Shown here in pieces: positions 1 to 6,874 of a DNA stretch of 12,158 nucleotides. Source of the stretch: CAYNFH01 sp964396385 (GTDB taxonomy: Bacteria; Armatimonadota; Chthonomonadetes; Chthonomonadales; CAJBBX01); the NCBI GenBank assembly GCA_964396385.1, contig CAYNFH010000195.1, positions 1-12,158 on the forward strand, given 5' to 3'. Each line of letters opens with the position of its first letter. Within the stretch, counting starts at the first letter, position 1. Both the position numbers and the translations under genes were made by a program. The notes beneath the pieces were generated by a model, which saw nothing but the letters and a program-made list of their open reading frames with translations, did no database searches and was not told where the DNA came from.

Positions 1-158
1 CCCGAGGCGTTGGGAAAGCTGCCGCCGCCCGGGTCCATACCGGCGTGGGCGGCCATGCTGAGCTCAGCAAGTGTGAGAGCTCCGGCGGCCGCAACGACGA
101 GTCCCGCACGGGAGATGCGCACCCCAAAGGACCGTTTCGTCAAGAGCGTTCCTTTCAT
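1..158 (-). CDS. N-terminus of a secreted protein of unknown function (partial)
   Basis: A minus-strand reading frame starts at the ATG at 158-156 and runs off the left edge of the window after 52 codons. An excellent Shine-Dalgarno, AGGAGG, lies 5 nt upstream of the start, which fixes this choice. The N-terminus looks like a signal peptide: a basic n-region (MKGTLLTKRSFGVRISR), a hydrophobic stretch (AGLVVAAAGALTLAELSMA) and a plausible signal peptidase I site after AHA at about residue 39. The mature part begins with GMDPGGGSFPNASG. The product is therefore probably exported. Too little of the mature protein is visible to assign a family. It is divergent from the SARP regulator, so the two may share the 159-520 control region. 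Confidence 0.7.
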   Translation of the reverse strand, partial: MKGTLLTKRSFGVRISRAGLVVAAAGALTLAELSMAAHAGMDPGGGSFPNAS

Positions 159-163
159 AAAGT

Positions 164-169
164 CCTCCT
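164..169 (-). promoter_or_regulatory. Strong Shine-Dalgarno of the secreted-protein gene
   Basis: Read on the minus strand this is AGGAGG, 5 nt before the ATG at 158. It is one of the few canonical ribosome-binding sites in the window; several plus-strand genes here have none. Confidence 0.75.
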
Positions 170-359
170 CGCGATGGCTGCAAGTGGAAACAGAAACACT
201 GCCTGCGTGAGCGGCCCGTCTGCCGCATTCGCAATGTTGCGGGCGGGGAGACCCACACCCGCAGCCAGTGTAGGTTGCGGGCGTAGAGGAAATGTAAAGG
301 GACTGTAATGGGGCTGCAAGGTTTTCGCAAGACGCCGATTGTCCCGAAGACCCGCAGAT

Positions 360-413
360 TTTGCGACCGCTTTGCGCTCTCCTTGCGCTCTCTTCACGCG
401 CGGGGTGGATACT
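360..413 (+). promoter_or_regulatory. Candidate SARP operator: four 11-bp-phased direct repeats before a -10-like box
   Basis: Heptamers TTTGCGA (360), TTTGCGC (371), CTTGCGC (382) and the weaker TTCACGC (393) recur with exactly 11-bp periodicity, i.e. 7 bp plus a 4-bp spacer. The last heptamer ends at 399 and a -10-like GATACT lies at 408-413, leaving 8 bp between them. Streptomyces SARPs such as DnrI and AfsR bind heptameric direct repeats with this 11-bp pitch, about 8 bp upstream of the -10. The gene immediately downstream encodes a SARP, so autoregulation is plausible. The -10 matches TATAAT at only 4 of 6 positions, and coincidence cannot be excluded. Confidence 0.4.
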
Positions 414-500
414 GTCATTGTGAGAGGAGCAGCCAAGCAGGAAGAAGCGAGCACCTGTGCCAAAAAGACCTGAGGAGAGTGCCAGAGGTTACGATCCCGA
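413..500. repeat. Dispersed-repeat-like segment
   Basis: The segment opens with TGTCATTGTGAGAGGAGC and continues with the AAGAAGCGAGCACC type of sequence. It resembles the interspersed TGTCATTGCGAGSRGCGAAG elements seen between genes in many bacterial draft genomes. It lies in the probable 5' leader of the SARP gene. Only one copy is in the window, so the call rests on resemblance. Confidence 0.35.
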
Positions 501-520
501 CCCTTCACCCATCACCTACC

Positions 521-2437
521 ATGTCCCACGATGGTAACGAGCATCGGTGGCGAATAACGCTGTTCGGCGGAATGGCGGTCCAGAACGGCTCCGTCCGGCT
601 CACGCGCTTCGAGACACGCAAGGTCGACGCGCTGCTGGCTTGCCTGGCGCTCCGCTTTCCGGAGCCTGTGCCCAGGGAACTCCTCGGTGAGATGCTGTGG
701 CCGGACGAGGAGTGGAGCGCGGTGCGAAGCCGCCTCCGCCAGGCGCTCTCTTCCCTGCGGCAGGACCTGCTGGCCCACGGCGCACCGCCCGACCTGCTCA
801 ACACCGAGCGCGACGCTGTCCGCCTGCATCCGGAAGCCGTTGGTGTAGATGTCGCAGAGTTCTCCTCCGCGCTGGCTCGCGCCCGCCTGGCCGCCGACCC
901 GAGTGAGACCGTCTCCAGCTTGCGGGAGGCGATCTGCCTCTACCAGGCGCCTCTGCTCCCGGGCTGGTATGACGAGTGGGTGGTGCGGCAGCGAGAGCGG
1001 TTTGCCCATCAGTGGCAGGATGCCGCGTTGCGACTAGGCGGATTGCTGGAAGCGCACGGCGATTTGGAGGGGGCGGCGGAGCTGACTTGCAAGCTCCTGG
1101 AAGAGGACCCCCTGCGCGAGGATGCCTGCCTCCTCTTGATGCGCTGCTACGCGGCCACCGGACGGGGATCGGAGGCGCTTCGCCGTTTCAAAGAGCTGGA
1201 GCGGGCTCTAAAAGAAGACCTTGCCGCCGTTCCATCGGAGGAGGCCCGCGCCCTCTATGAGCAAGTCCGCACTGGCAGGTTTCAGCCGGCAGTCGGCAGT
1301 CGGCAAGGAGCGGAAGGGGAGAAGGAGAGAAGGGGAGAAGGGGATCCGGAATCGCCCCCTCGCCCCCTCGCCCGCTCACCGCGTCCGGAATCCCGTCCAT
1401 CAACCATCGACCATCATCGATCGACCAGCATCGAGCCGGACGGAGGGGCCGTGCCATTGGACTCAGAGTTCTACATAGAGCGGCCGGTCAACCAGGAGTT
1501 CGCCGCGGCGCTCGCGCGACAGGACAGCATCGTGCTGGTTAAAGGCGCGCGGCAGATCGGCAAGACCTCCCTCCTGGCCCGAGGCCTCCAGCAGGCCCGC
1601 GAAGGCGGTTTCCGGGTCGCCTTGACCGATCTGCAAAAGCTCACCTCCGAGCAGCTCCAGTCCGCGGACACGCTCCTCCTGACCCTCGCCCGCGCCATCT
1701 CCGACGAGCTGGACCTGGACGCGCCGGTTGACGAGCTCTGGAAGCCGCACTTCGGTTGGAACGTCAATTTCGAAAGGTTTCTCCGCCGCACAGTCCTGTC
1801 ACAGCTAAAGGAGCCGCTCGTCTGGGGGCTCGATGAGGTGGATCGGCTCTTTGGCTATCCCTTCTGCACGGAGGTATTCGGACTCTTCCGCTCCTGGCAC
1901 AATGAGAGGTCCCTCAACCCGGACGGTCCCTGGGGCAGGCTGACCATCGTCATCGCCTACGCCACGGAAGCACACCTTTTCATCACCAACCTGAACCAGT
2001 CTCCCTTCAACGTAGGCACGCGCCTCGCTCTGGAAGACTTCACGCCGGAGGAGGTCGCAGAGCTCAACCGGCGCTACGGGCAGCCGTTGCGCACGGACGA
2101 CGACCGTGTCCGCTTCTACTCACTGCTCAATGGCCATCCCTACCTGTCGCGCCGCGGCTTGAGCGCCATGACCGCTCAGCGCCGGGACATGGACTGGCTG
2201 GAGGCCGACGCGCTCCGGGAGGATGGCCTGTTCTCCGATCCGCTGCGGCGGATGCTGGATGCCCTCCGAAGGGACCCGGAGCTGTGCGATGCCGTACGCA
2301 GCGCGCTCCGGGGCGGCGGCTGTTCGCCGGACAGCTTCTACCGTCTCCGCAGCGCCGGCATCATGATAGGTGACGCGGCCGCGCCGCAACCCCGCTGCCG
2401 CCTCCTGGCCGACTTCCTGCAAAGAAGGCTGCTGTGA
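521..2437 (+). CDS. SARP/BTAD transcriptional regulator fused to an AAA_35 NTPase domain
   Basis: A 638-residue cytoplasmic regulator, numbered from the ATG at 521. Residues 8-100 (starting RWRITLFGG, with a WPD/SRLRQALSSLR stretch) are the OmpR-like winged helix of SARP proteins. Residues about 103-255 are the helical BTAD, with DECA-like repeats ending near LYEQVRTG. After a repeat-coded linker (about 256-308), an AAA_35 (AAA-like) domain begins at FYIERPVNQEF. Its Walker A is GARQIGKTS at 342-350 and its Walker B is LVWGLDEVD, with D438-E439. The conserved NVGTRLALEDFTPEE and NGHPYLS segments follow. The frame is open to 308, but the conserved domain begins just after 521 and the upstream peptide looks non-coding, so I chose 521, which has no clear Shine-Dalgarno. 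By family it should activate target promoters in an NTP-dependent manner; the targets are unknown. The neighbouring gene carries a second AAA_35 domain. Confidence 0.85.
   Translation: MSHDGNEHRWRITLFGGMAVQNGSVRLTRFETRKVDALLACLALRFPEPVPRELLGEMLWPDEEWSAVRSRLRQALSSLRQDLLAHGAPPDLLNTERDAVRLHPEAVGVDVAEFSSALARARLAADPSETVSSLREAICLYQAPLLPGWYDEWVVRQRERFAHQWQDAALRLGGLLEAHGDLEGAAELTCKLLEEDPLREDACLLLMRCYAATGRGSEALRRFKELERALKEDLAAVPSEEARALYEQVRTGRFQPAVGSRQGAEGEKERRGEGDPESPPRPLARSPRPESRPSTIDHHRSTSIEPDGGAVPLDSEFYIERPVNQEFAAALARQDSIVLVKGARQIGKTSLLARGLQQAREGGFRVALTDLQKLTSEQLQSADTLLLTLARAISDELDLDAPVDELWKPHFGWNVNFERFLRRTVLSQLKEPLVWGLDEVDRLFGYPFCTEVFGLFRSWHNERSLNPDGPWGRLTIVIAYATEAHLFITNLNQSPFNVGTRLALEDFTPEEVAELNRRYGQPLRTDDDRVRFYSLLNGHPYLSRRGLSAMTAQRRDMDWLEADALREDGLFSDPLRRMLDALRRDPELCDAVRSALRGGGCSPDSFYRLRSAGIMIGDAAAPQPRCRLLADFLQRRLL
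1282..1435. repeat. Palindromic octamer element A and flanking heptamers inside the SARP linker
   Basis: The core palindrome is 1308-1377. The left arm is GAAGGGGA-type octamers, the centre is TCCGGAATC, and the right arm is CCCCCTCG octamers; the outer ends are GAGCGG and GCTC. It is preceded by heptamers GGCAGTC (1288 and 1295, then a partial copy) and followed by a second TCCGGAATCC core (1384) and degenerate heptamers CAACCAT/CGACCAT (1401-1435). All of it is translated in frame as a low-complexity, charged and proline-rich linker between the BTAD and AAA_35 domains, which suggests insertion or expansion tolerated at a domain boundary. Confidence 0.7.
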
Positions 2438-2448
2438 TCTTGCGGCTT

Positions 2449-2525
2449 GTCGCTCCGAAGGAGCGAAGCGACTGAGGAATCTGGCCTCCGGGTGTGTTGC
2501 CGGATTCCTCCCTTCGGTCTGCATG
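2449..2525. repeat. Double-hairpin dispersed repeat after the SARP gene; possible terminator
   Basis: Just after the SARP stop there are two inverted repeats. CGCTCC/GGAGCG lies at 2451-2465 with a GAA loop. GAGGAATCTGGC (2474-2485) pairs with GCCGGATTCCTC (2499-2510), a 12-bp stem with one G-T pair around a 13-nt loop. The composition (CGAAGGAGCGAAGCGACTGAGGAATC) is typical of dispersed intergenic repeats that end in a 'SEATEESR/FGMT' type peptide when translated. There is no T-tract, so Rho-independent termination is uncertain, but the hairpins could stabilise the 3' end or reduce read-through into the next gene. Confidence 0.5.
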
Positions 2526-2542
2526 ACACGATCCTGTATGCA

Positions 2543-2604
2543 ATCTCCTGAACACCTGAACGCCTGAACACCCGATGTCTGCACCCTCAACCCTCAACCC
2601 TCAA
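2543..2604. repeat. Octamer and heptamer runs straddling the start codon of the AAA_35-WD40 gene
   Basis: Three CCTGAACR-type octamers (about 2543-2570; the reverse complement of TTCAGGTG) end 5 bp before the ATG at 2575. Three perfect CCCTCAA heptamers (2584-2604) then form codons 4-10. The start codon is thus embedded between two different tandem repeats, and no Shine-Dalgarno is visible. The octamer is the unit of elements B and E; the heptamer recurs in the class A PBP tail. Confidence 0.7.
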
Positions 2605-5600
2605 CCTGCCTTCTACATCGCCGGCGGTACGGTGCCACGGGACGCCCCTTCCTACATCGTCCGAAAGGCGGATGAGGAGCTGCTGGACGGCCTGCGCAAG
2701 GGCCAGTTCTGCTATGTGCTCACCTCCCGGCAGATGGGCAAGAGCTCGCTTATGGTCCGCACTGCCACGCAGCTCCGGCAGGAGCGGGTGGCCGTTGCGG
2801 CACTGGATCTCACCGCTATCGGCATCAACGTGACGGTAGAGCAGTGGTACGAGGGTCTGCTCAACCTCCTGGCGCGGGCCCTGGACCTGGATGACGAGAT
2901 GGAGGAGTACTGGCTGGAGCACCGGGGACTCAGCCCGCTCCAGCGGTGGCTTGACGGGCTGCGGGACCTGGTGCTCACCCACGTTCCGGGCCGGCTGGTG
3001 ATCTTCGTGGACGAAATAGATGTGGTGAGGGCGCTCCCCTTCTCCGCGGACGAGTTCTTCGCCGGCATCCGAGAGTGCTACAACCGCCGGGCAGAGGACC
3101 CGCAGATGGAGCGGCTCACCTTCTGTCTCCTGGGAGTGGCCACTCCGGGTGATCTTATCCGCGACACCAGAAACACTCCCTTCAACATCGGCCGCCGTAT
3201 TGAGCTCACCGACTTCACTCCCACGGAAGCCGGCCCCCTCAAGGAGGGTCTTCAGGTGTTCAGGTGTTCAGGTGTTTCGGATTCCGGGCCTGAACACCTG
3301 AAGACCCGAACACCTGAAGACCTTCTTCGACGCATCCTCCACTGGACAGGCGGGCAGCCCTACCTCACCCAGCGACTCTGCAAAGCCGTCGCCGAATCCG
3401 CTGTTCATCCCTCGTCCGTCATCCCTCATCCTTCCGTTGACTCCCTCTGCGCCGAGCTCTTCCTGGGACAGGGCGCAAGAGAGCGCGACGACAACCTGCT
3501 CTTTGTCCGGGACCGGCTGCTCAAGGGAGACGCGGACCCTGCCGCTCTGCTGGACCTGTACCGGCAGGTGCTGGAGGGGAAGCGCCTTACGGCGGATGAG
3601 ACCAACCCCCTGGTGAGCCAGCTCCTCCTCTGCGGGATCGTGCGCCCGGAGCAGGGTCGGCTGGCGGTGCGCAACCGCATCTACCGGCACGTGTTTGATC
3701 GAGCATGGGTGCGGGAGCACATGCCGGATGCGGAGCAGAAGAGGCAGCGTGCCGCGTACCGTCGGGGCCTGCTGAGGGCAGCCACATTGGCGGCCGCGCT
3801 GGTCCTGCTGCTGTGCACGGCAGCGGCTCTGGCAATATGGGGCGCCCAGGCGCGGGAGGAGTCCCGCGCCGCTCACAGGTTAGCCCGCGAGCGGCAGGCA
3901 ACCCTGGTCGCTACTCAGCGGGAGCGGGACCGGGCCAACCAGGCGGCGGAACAGGAGCAAGCTGCCAGGCTCCGTGAGCGCGAGCAGCGCAAGCGCGCAG
4001 AGGCCGCCAAGAGACAGGCGGAGATCGCCCGTCAACAGGCGGACTGGCAGCGACAGGCGGCCCTGAGCGAGCGGCAGATCGCGCTTCAGAAGAGCCAGGA
4101 GGCGGACTCGCAACGTCGGCGAGCGCTGGCGGCGGAACGGATTGTCGAGGCCCAGAGCCTTCTGGAACGTGCGCGCTCGCTTCGGTATCGAGGCGCCCTG
4201 GGGCAGAGATTCGAAAGTTTGGACGCGCTCGCCCGCGCAGCAAAGCTTGCGACTACCCCGGCCTTGCGGATGGAGCTGCGCAACGAGGCAGTCGCCTGCC
4301 TCTCGCTCCCGGCAGACCTGCGCCCGCTCCCGGCTCTACAATCGTTACGTCCAGCTTCCGGCGAGGGATGCCTGGCGCCCGATCCTGGCCTTCGGCTCCG
4401 CCTCGTTACGGACAAGCGCGGCAATGTCGTCCTGAGCAGGATCTCGGATGGCAAGGTAATGAAGCGCCTCCCAGGGCCTGGCCAATCCGCGGATATTGTG
4501 ACGCGTTGGAGCGACGATGGGCGGTATGCGGTTATTGCGTACATCGACGGCGCCCAGACAATCTGGGACCTGCACGGTCCACGGCGAATCTATTCGCGCA
4601 AGGCCGCAAGCGGGTTCATCGGGGATATCCTGCCGAACGGGCGTCTCGCCTGCATGCTGGACGCGCGGAATAGGGTCCACGTGCTGGAGCTGCCCTCGGG
4701 CAGAGACCTCAAGCAGCTTCCAGGGCCGCACTTATGCACTGCCGTGCGGTTCTCTCCTGATGGATTGCGCATCGCATTCTCATCCGAAGCCTTTGCGGGG
4801 GTGCGGCTGGTTGAGGTCACCACGGGAAAGGTATCGTCCCTGCCAGGGCCCGTTACCATCCATGATATTGCCTGGCACCCTGGCGCCGAATGGTTGGCAG
4901 GCGCCGGTTACGATGGCTCAATCTACCTGTGGAATGCCCGCACCGGCAAGCTGGATAGGTTCCTGACCGGACACGGACTCGATGCGGTGGCAGTGGAGTT
5001 CAATCATCGAGGCGACCTCCTTGCGAGCGCCGGCTGGGATCGCAAGGTGAGGCTATGGGATCCGCTTACGGGCAAGCTTGAGCTGGCGGCTCGGGTCGCC
5101 GCCGAGACGCTGCGATTCAGCCCTGACGATAAGGACCTGGTAGTCGCATCTGGCCAAGGCGCGTCCGCTTATGCGCTCCCGAGCGATCCCGTGCTCAGCC
5201 GACTGCCTCCTTCTCCCGGGCCGGCGGAAACGATCTGGGCCGTCGACTTCAGCCCGGATGGCCGCTGGCTGGCCGCGGCTGCCGACGACGGCGTTCACAT
5301 AGTGGATGCCCGGCGATTCACGCGGGTTACACTGCTGTCTACCGGCGCGATACACTCTGTTCACTTCTCTCCGGACGGAACCGCACTGTATGCCGGTGGC
5401 GACCAGGGTGTAAGACGCTGGTCGGTGCGGCGCACCGACCAGTCTCACGACTCACGACTCACGACTCACGACTCCATCCCTTCCGAAGCGCTCTCTATCG
5501 GTCCATCCATCGTCCTGCGTCCTCCCGATGGCGACTCGTACCTGAATGCCGCCATGACGCGCGACGGCAGCGTCTATGCTGTTGCGCACGCGGACAGCGT

Positions 5601-6714
5601 AGATCTTGTTGGCGCCACCTCGGGAGACTGCAAGACTCTAGCGGGCGAGCGCGGTAACAGAGGGTCTGTTTCAATCAGCCCGGATGGCCGTTATCTCGCC
5701 GCGGGCGCCTGGATCCGACGCGGAGTACCGGTCAGCGTCTGGGACCTGCATACCGGCAAGCAGATTCTCGATCTTCCGCTCCGCGGGCGCGCGTACACGG
5801 AGTTTACCGCCGACGGCAGGTGGCTCATGACCGGGGAAGAGAGCCAGGTCCGTTTCTGGTCCACGGCCAATTGGCGGAGCGGTCCTACCCTCCCTCGCGA
5901 AGAGAGCTGGACATGGTGTCCGGTTGCGGTGTCGCGGGACCGACGCACACTGGCTCTGATCACTGCGACCACTCGGGTGCAGCTTTTCGACATCGCGCGC
6001 TGGCAGCCGCTGGCGCTGCTCGACGCGCCCGCGGAGGTCCCCCTGGGATTGATCCGGTTCAGCCCGGACGGCGCCACTCTGGTTGCCGGGAGCGGCAGCA
6101 CTCTCTGGAGATGGGACCTGCACTTATTGCGCCGGCAGTTGGCGGATATGGGCCTGGATTGGGACCTGCCGGCTCCTCCCGCTCCTGCTCCCCTTGCGCA
6201 ACTCTCCGTACGGTTCGAGCCCGGTGAACGGTTATCCGCCGGCGCGGCCCGCGACATGGCCGCCATGCTGGAGAGACACCTAAGCGCGAACCCAAATGAT
6301 CACAATGCAGCCAATGAACTGGCATGGCTGTACGTCACCGGACCGCAGTCGCTGCGTAATCCCCTCACTGCCCTGCCGTTGGCGCGGCTGGCGGTACAGC
6401 GCGTGCCGACAAGCGGAAAGTACTGGAATACGCTGGGGGTAGTCCTCTACCGGCTTGGCCGGTGGAAGGAAGCCTGCGATGCACTGCGCAGGTCTCTCCG
6501 GCTGGGCTCCGATAGCACAGGAGCGTTCAACCTCTACCCTCTTGCCGTCTGCTGCCGCCAACTAGGGCAGGAGCAAGAAGCGCGGGATCTCGTTGCGTCT
6601 GCGGCTAGATGGCAAACGAGCCATCCCCTCACCGGCCGCGCAATCACCGACCTAGCAGACCTGCGCGCCGAGGCGGAAGCTGCTCTCTCCCCCGAAACTC
6701 ATCCCGCGAATTGA
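2575..6714 (+). CDS. Membrane AAA_35 NTPase with coiled coil, WD40 propeller and TPR tail
   Basis: A 1379-residue putative signalling protein. The AAA_35 domain spans about residues 12-340: it opens with FYIAGGTVP, has Walker A TSRQMGKSS at 50-58 and Walker B IFVDEID near 143-149, and carries the family signatures NIGRRIELTDFTP, GGQPYLTQRLC and ARERDDNLLFVRDRLL. One transmembrane helix lies at about 398-421, followed by a charged coiled coil at about 424-530. WD40-like blades (FSPDGRWLAA, LWDPLTGK, VRFWS types) run from about 590 to 1188. A C-terminal TPR region (NELAWLY, YWNTLGVVLYRLGRWKEA) occupies about 1240-1365. The likely role is an NTP-dependent sensor or scaffold; its ligand is unknown. 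Basic residues before the helix favour a cytoplasmic AAA domain, but the side of the WD40 part is ambiguous. The start at 2575 is the only ATG just before the conserved domain. Repeats interrupt it at 3247, 3405 and 5418. Confidence 0.88.
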   Translation: MSAPSTLNPQPAFYIAGGTVPRDAPSYIVRKADEELLDGLRKGQFCYVLTSRQMGKSSLMVRTATQLRQERVAVAALDLTAIGINVTVEQWYEGLLNLLARALDLDDEMEEYWLEHRGLSPLQRWLDGLRDLVLTHVPGRLVIFVDEIDVVRALPFSADEFFAGIRECYNRRAEDPQMERLTFCLLGVATPGDLIRDTRNTPFNIGRRIELTDFTPTEAGPLKEGLQVFRCSGVSDSGPEHLKTRTPEDLLRRILHWTGGQPYLTQRLCKAVAESAVHPSSVIPHPSVDSLCAELFLGQGARERDDNLLFVRDRLLKGDADPAALLDLYRQVLEGKRLTADETNPLVSQLLLCGIVRPEQGRLAVRNRIYRHVFDRAWVREHMPDAEQKRQRAAYRRGLLRAATLAAALVLLLCTAAALAIWGAQAREESRAAHRLARERQATLVATQRERDRANQAAEQEQAARLREREQRKRAEAAKRQAEIARQQADWQRQAALSERQIALQKSQEADSQRRRALAAERIVEAQSLLERARSLRYRGALGQRFESLDALARAAKLATTPALRMELRNEAVACLSLPADLRPLPALQSLRPASGEGCLAPDPGLRLRLVTDKRGNVVLSRISDGKVMKRLPGPGQSADIVTRWSDDGRYAVIAYIDGAQTIWDLHGPRRIYSRKAASGFIGDILPNGRLACMLDARNRVHVLELPSGRDLKQLPGPHLCTAVRFSPDGLRIAFSSEAFAGVRLVEVTTGKVSSLPGPVTIHDIAWHPGAEWLAGAGYDGSIYLWNARTGKLDRFLTGHGLDAVAVEFNHRGDLLASAGWDRKVRLWDPLTGKLELAARVAAETLRFSPDDKDLVVASGQGASAYALPSDPVLSRLPPSPGPAETIWAVDFSPDGRWLAAAADDGVHIVDARRFTRVTLLSTGAIHSVHFSPDGTALYAGGDQGVRRWSVRRTDQSHDSRLTTHDSIPSEALSIGPSIVLRPPDGDSYLNAAMTRDGSVYAVAHADSVDLVGATSGDCKTLAGERGNRGSVSISPDGRYLAAGAWIRRGVPVSVWDLHTGKQILDLPLRGRAYTEFTADGRWLMTGEESQVRFWSTANWRSGPTLPREESWTWCPVAVSRDRRTLALITATTRVQLFDIARWQPLALLDAPAEVPLGLIRFSPDGATLVAGSGSTLWRWDLHLLRRQLADMGLDWDLPAPPAPAPLAQLSVRFEPGERLSAGAARDMAAMLERHLSANPNDHNAANELAWLYVTGPQSLRNPLTALPLARLAVQRVPTSGKYWNTLGVVLYRLGRWKEACDALRRSLRLGSDSTGAFNLYPLAVCCRQLGQEQEARDLVASAARWQTSHPLTGRAITDLADLRAEAEAALSPETHPAN
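3247..3322. repeat. Palindromic element B (TTCAGGTG octamers) inside the AAA_35 domain
   Basis: A 76-bp imperfect palindrome with perfect 12-bp terminal inverted repeats, GGTCTTCAGGTG (3247-3258) and CACCTGAAGACC (3311-3322). Three TTCAGGTG octamers form the left arm, the centre is TCGGATTCCGGG, and complementary CCTGAACA/CCCGAACA octamers form the right arm. It is translated in frame as residues 225-249 between the conserved DFTP and GGQPYL motifs. It is homologous to element E at 10072-10143. Confidence 0.85.
3405..3431 (+). repeat. Short TCATCCCTC direct repeats in the AAA_35 domain
   Basis: TCATCCCTC occurs at 3405-3413 and 3419-3427, with a partial third copy at 3426-3431. They are translated as a short loop (VHPSSVIPHPS) just after the GGQPYLTQRLC motif. 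This is a minor member of the same in-frame repeat phenomenon. Confidence 0.5.
5418..5472. repeat. Perfect hairpin followed by four TCACGAC heptamers in the WD40 region
   Basis: CTGGTCGGTGC (5418-5428) and GCACCGACCAG (5432-5442) form a perfect 11-bp inverted repeat around a 3-nt GGC loop. After 2 nt come four perfect tandem TCACGAC heptamers (5445-5472). The stretch is translated in frame as RRTDQSHDSRLTTHDS, an insert in a loop following a WD40 blade that ends in RRWSV. Confidence 0.8.
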
Positions 6715-6722
6715 TCGTCCGC

Positions 6723-6741
6723 TATAATAGGAGAGCTAATG
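6723..6741 (+). promoter_or_regulatory. TATAAT box followed by AGGAG and ATG, upstream of dciA
   Basis: TATAAT lies at 6723-6728, 9 nt after the preceding stop codon. It is followed by AGGAG (6729-6733) and an ATG at 6739. There is no convincing -35 at the correct spacing; TTGATC at 6711 is too close. The box could drive dciA with a repeat-containing leader. Alternatively, if the gap at 6822 is really a multiple of three long, the ATG at 6739 would be in frame with dciA and could give an N-terminally extended, repeat-coded form. Confidence 0.35.
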
Positions 6742-6811
6742 AGTGTACGGGTCAATCGGTTTACCTTCCGGAATCCGGCGTACACCCATTTACCCGTTTA
6801 CCCATTTACTC
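6741..6811. repeat. Palindromic element C (CCCRTTTA octamers) upstream of dciA
   Basis: An imperfect palindrome with ends GAGT (6741) and ACTC (6808-6811). The left arm contains GGGTCAATCGGTTTACC, the core is TTCCGGAATCCGG (6766-6778), and the right arm contains the octamers CCCATTTA, CCCGTTTA, CCCATTTA. The core is the same motif as in elements A, B and E, but the arm unit is different. It ends 10 bp before an assembly gap. Confidence 0.7.
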
Positions 6812-6821
6812 GGCTCGTATG

Positions 6822-6831
6822 NNNNNNNNNN
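6822..6831. other. Assembly gap (10 Ns)
   Basis: Ten Ns between element C and the hairpin preceding dciA. The true length is unknown, and unseen promoter or repeat sequence may be missing. Confidence 0.95.
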
Positions 6832-6874
6832 CGAAAATCGCAAAGGTCGATCCGGCAGTGATTTGCGGTTTTCG
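6832..6874 (+). promoter_or_regulatory. 13-bp stem-loop abutting the dciA start codon
   Basis: CGAAAATCGCAAA (6832-6844) and TTTGCGGTTTTCG (6862-6874) form a 13-bp stem, 12 Watson-Crick pairs and one G-U, with a 17-nt loop. The stem ends on the base before the ATG at 6875, and there is no Shine-Dalgarno. In mRNA it would hold the region just ahead of the start codon in structure, which suggests translational control or an end of a repeat cut by the adjacent gap. Confidence 0.5.

Larger units (their letters stand above)
159..520. other. Divergent intergenic region
   Basis: This 362-bp stretch separates the divergent secreted-protein gene and the SARP gene. Near the minus gene it holds that gene's ribosome-binding site. 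Around 259-285 there is a small inverted repeat, CCCGCA/TGCGGG. Further right are 11-bp-phased direct repeats (360-403) and a dispersed-repeat-like segment (about 413-500). The SARP frame stays open upstream to an ATG at 308, but residues coded by 308-520 look like translated intergenic DNA (for example YCHCERSSQ, the kind of peptide given by TGTCATTGYGAG dispersed repeats). I therefore treat it as non-coding. I saw no clear -35/-10 pair for the minus gene. Confidence 0.5.

Noticed and set aside
308..520. N-terminal extension of the SARP protein from the ATG at 308
   Set aside because: The frame is open and AAAGGGA precedes the ATG, but the translated segment looks like intergenic dispersed repeat and the conserved domain starts just after the ATG at 521.
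6743..6874. Coding start of dciA at the GTG at 6743
   Set aside because: The translated segment is palindromic repeat plus Ns, and the DUF721-like N-terminus begins naturally at 6875.
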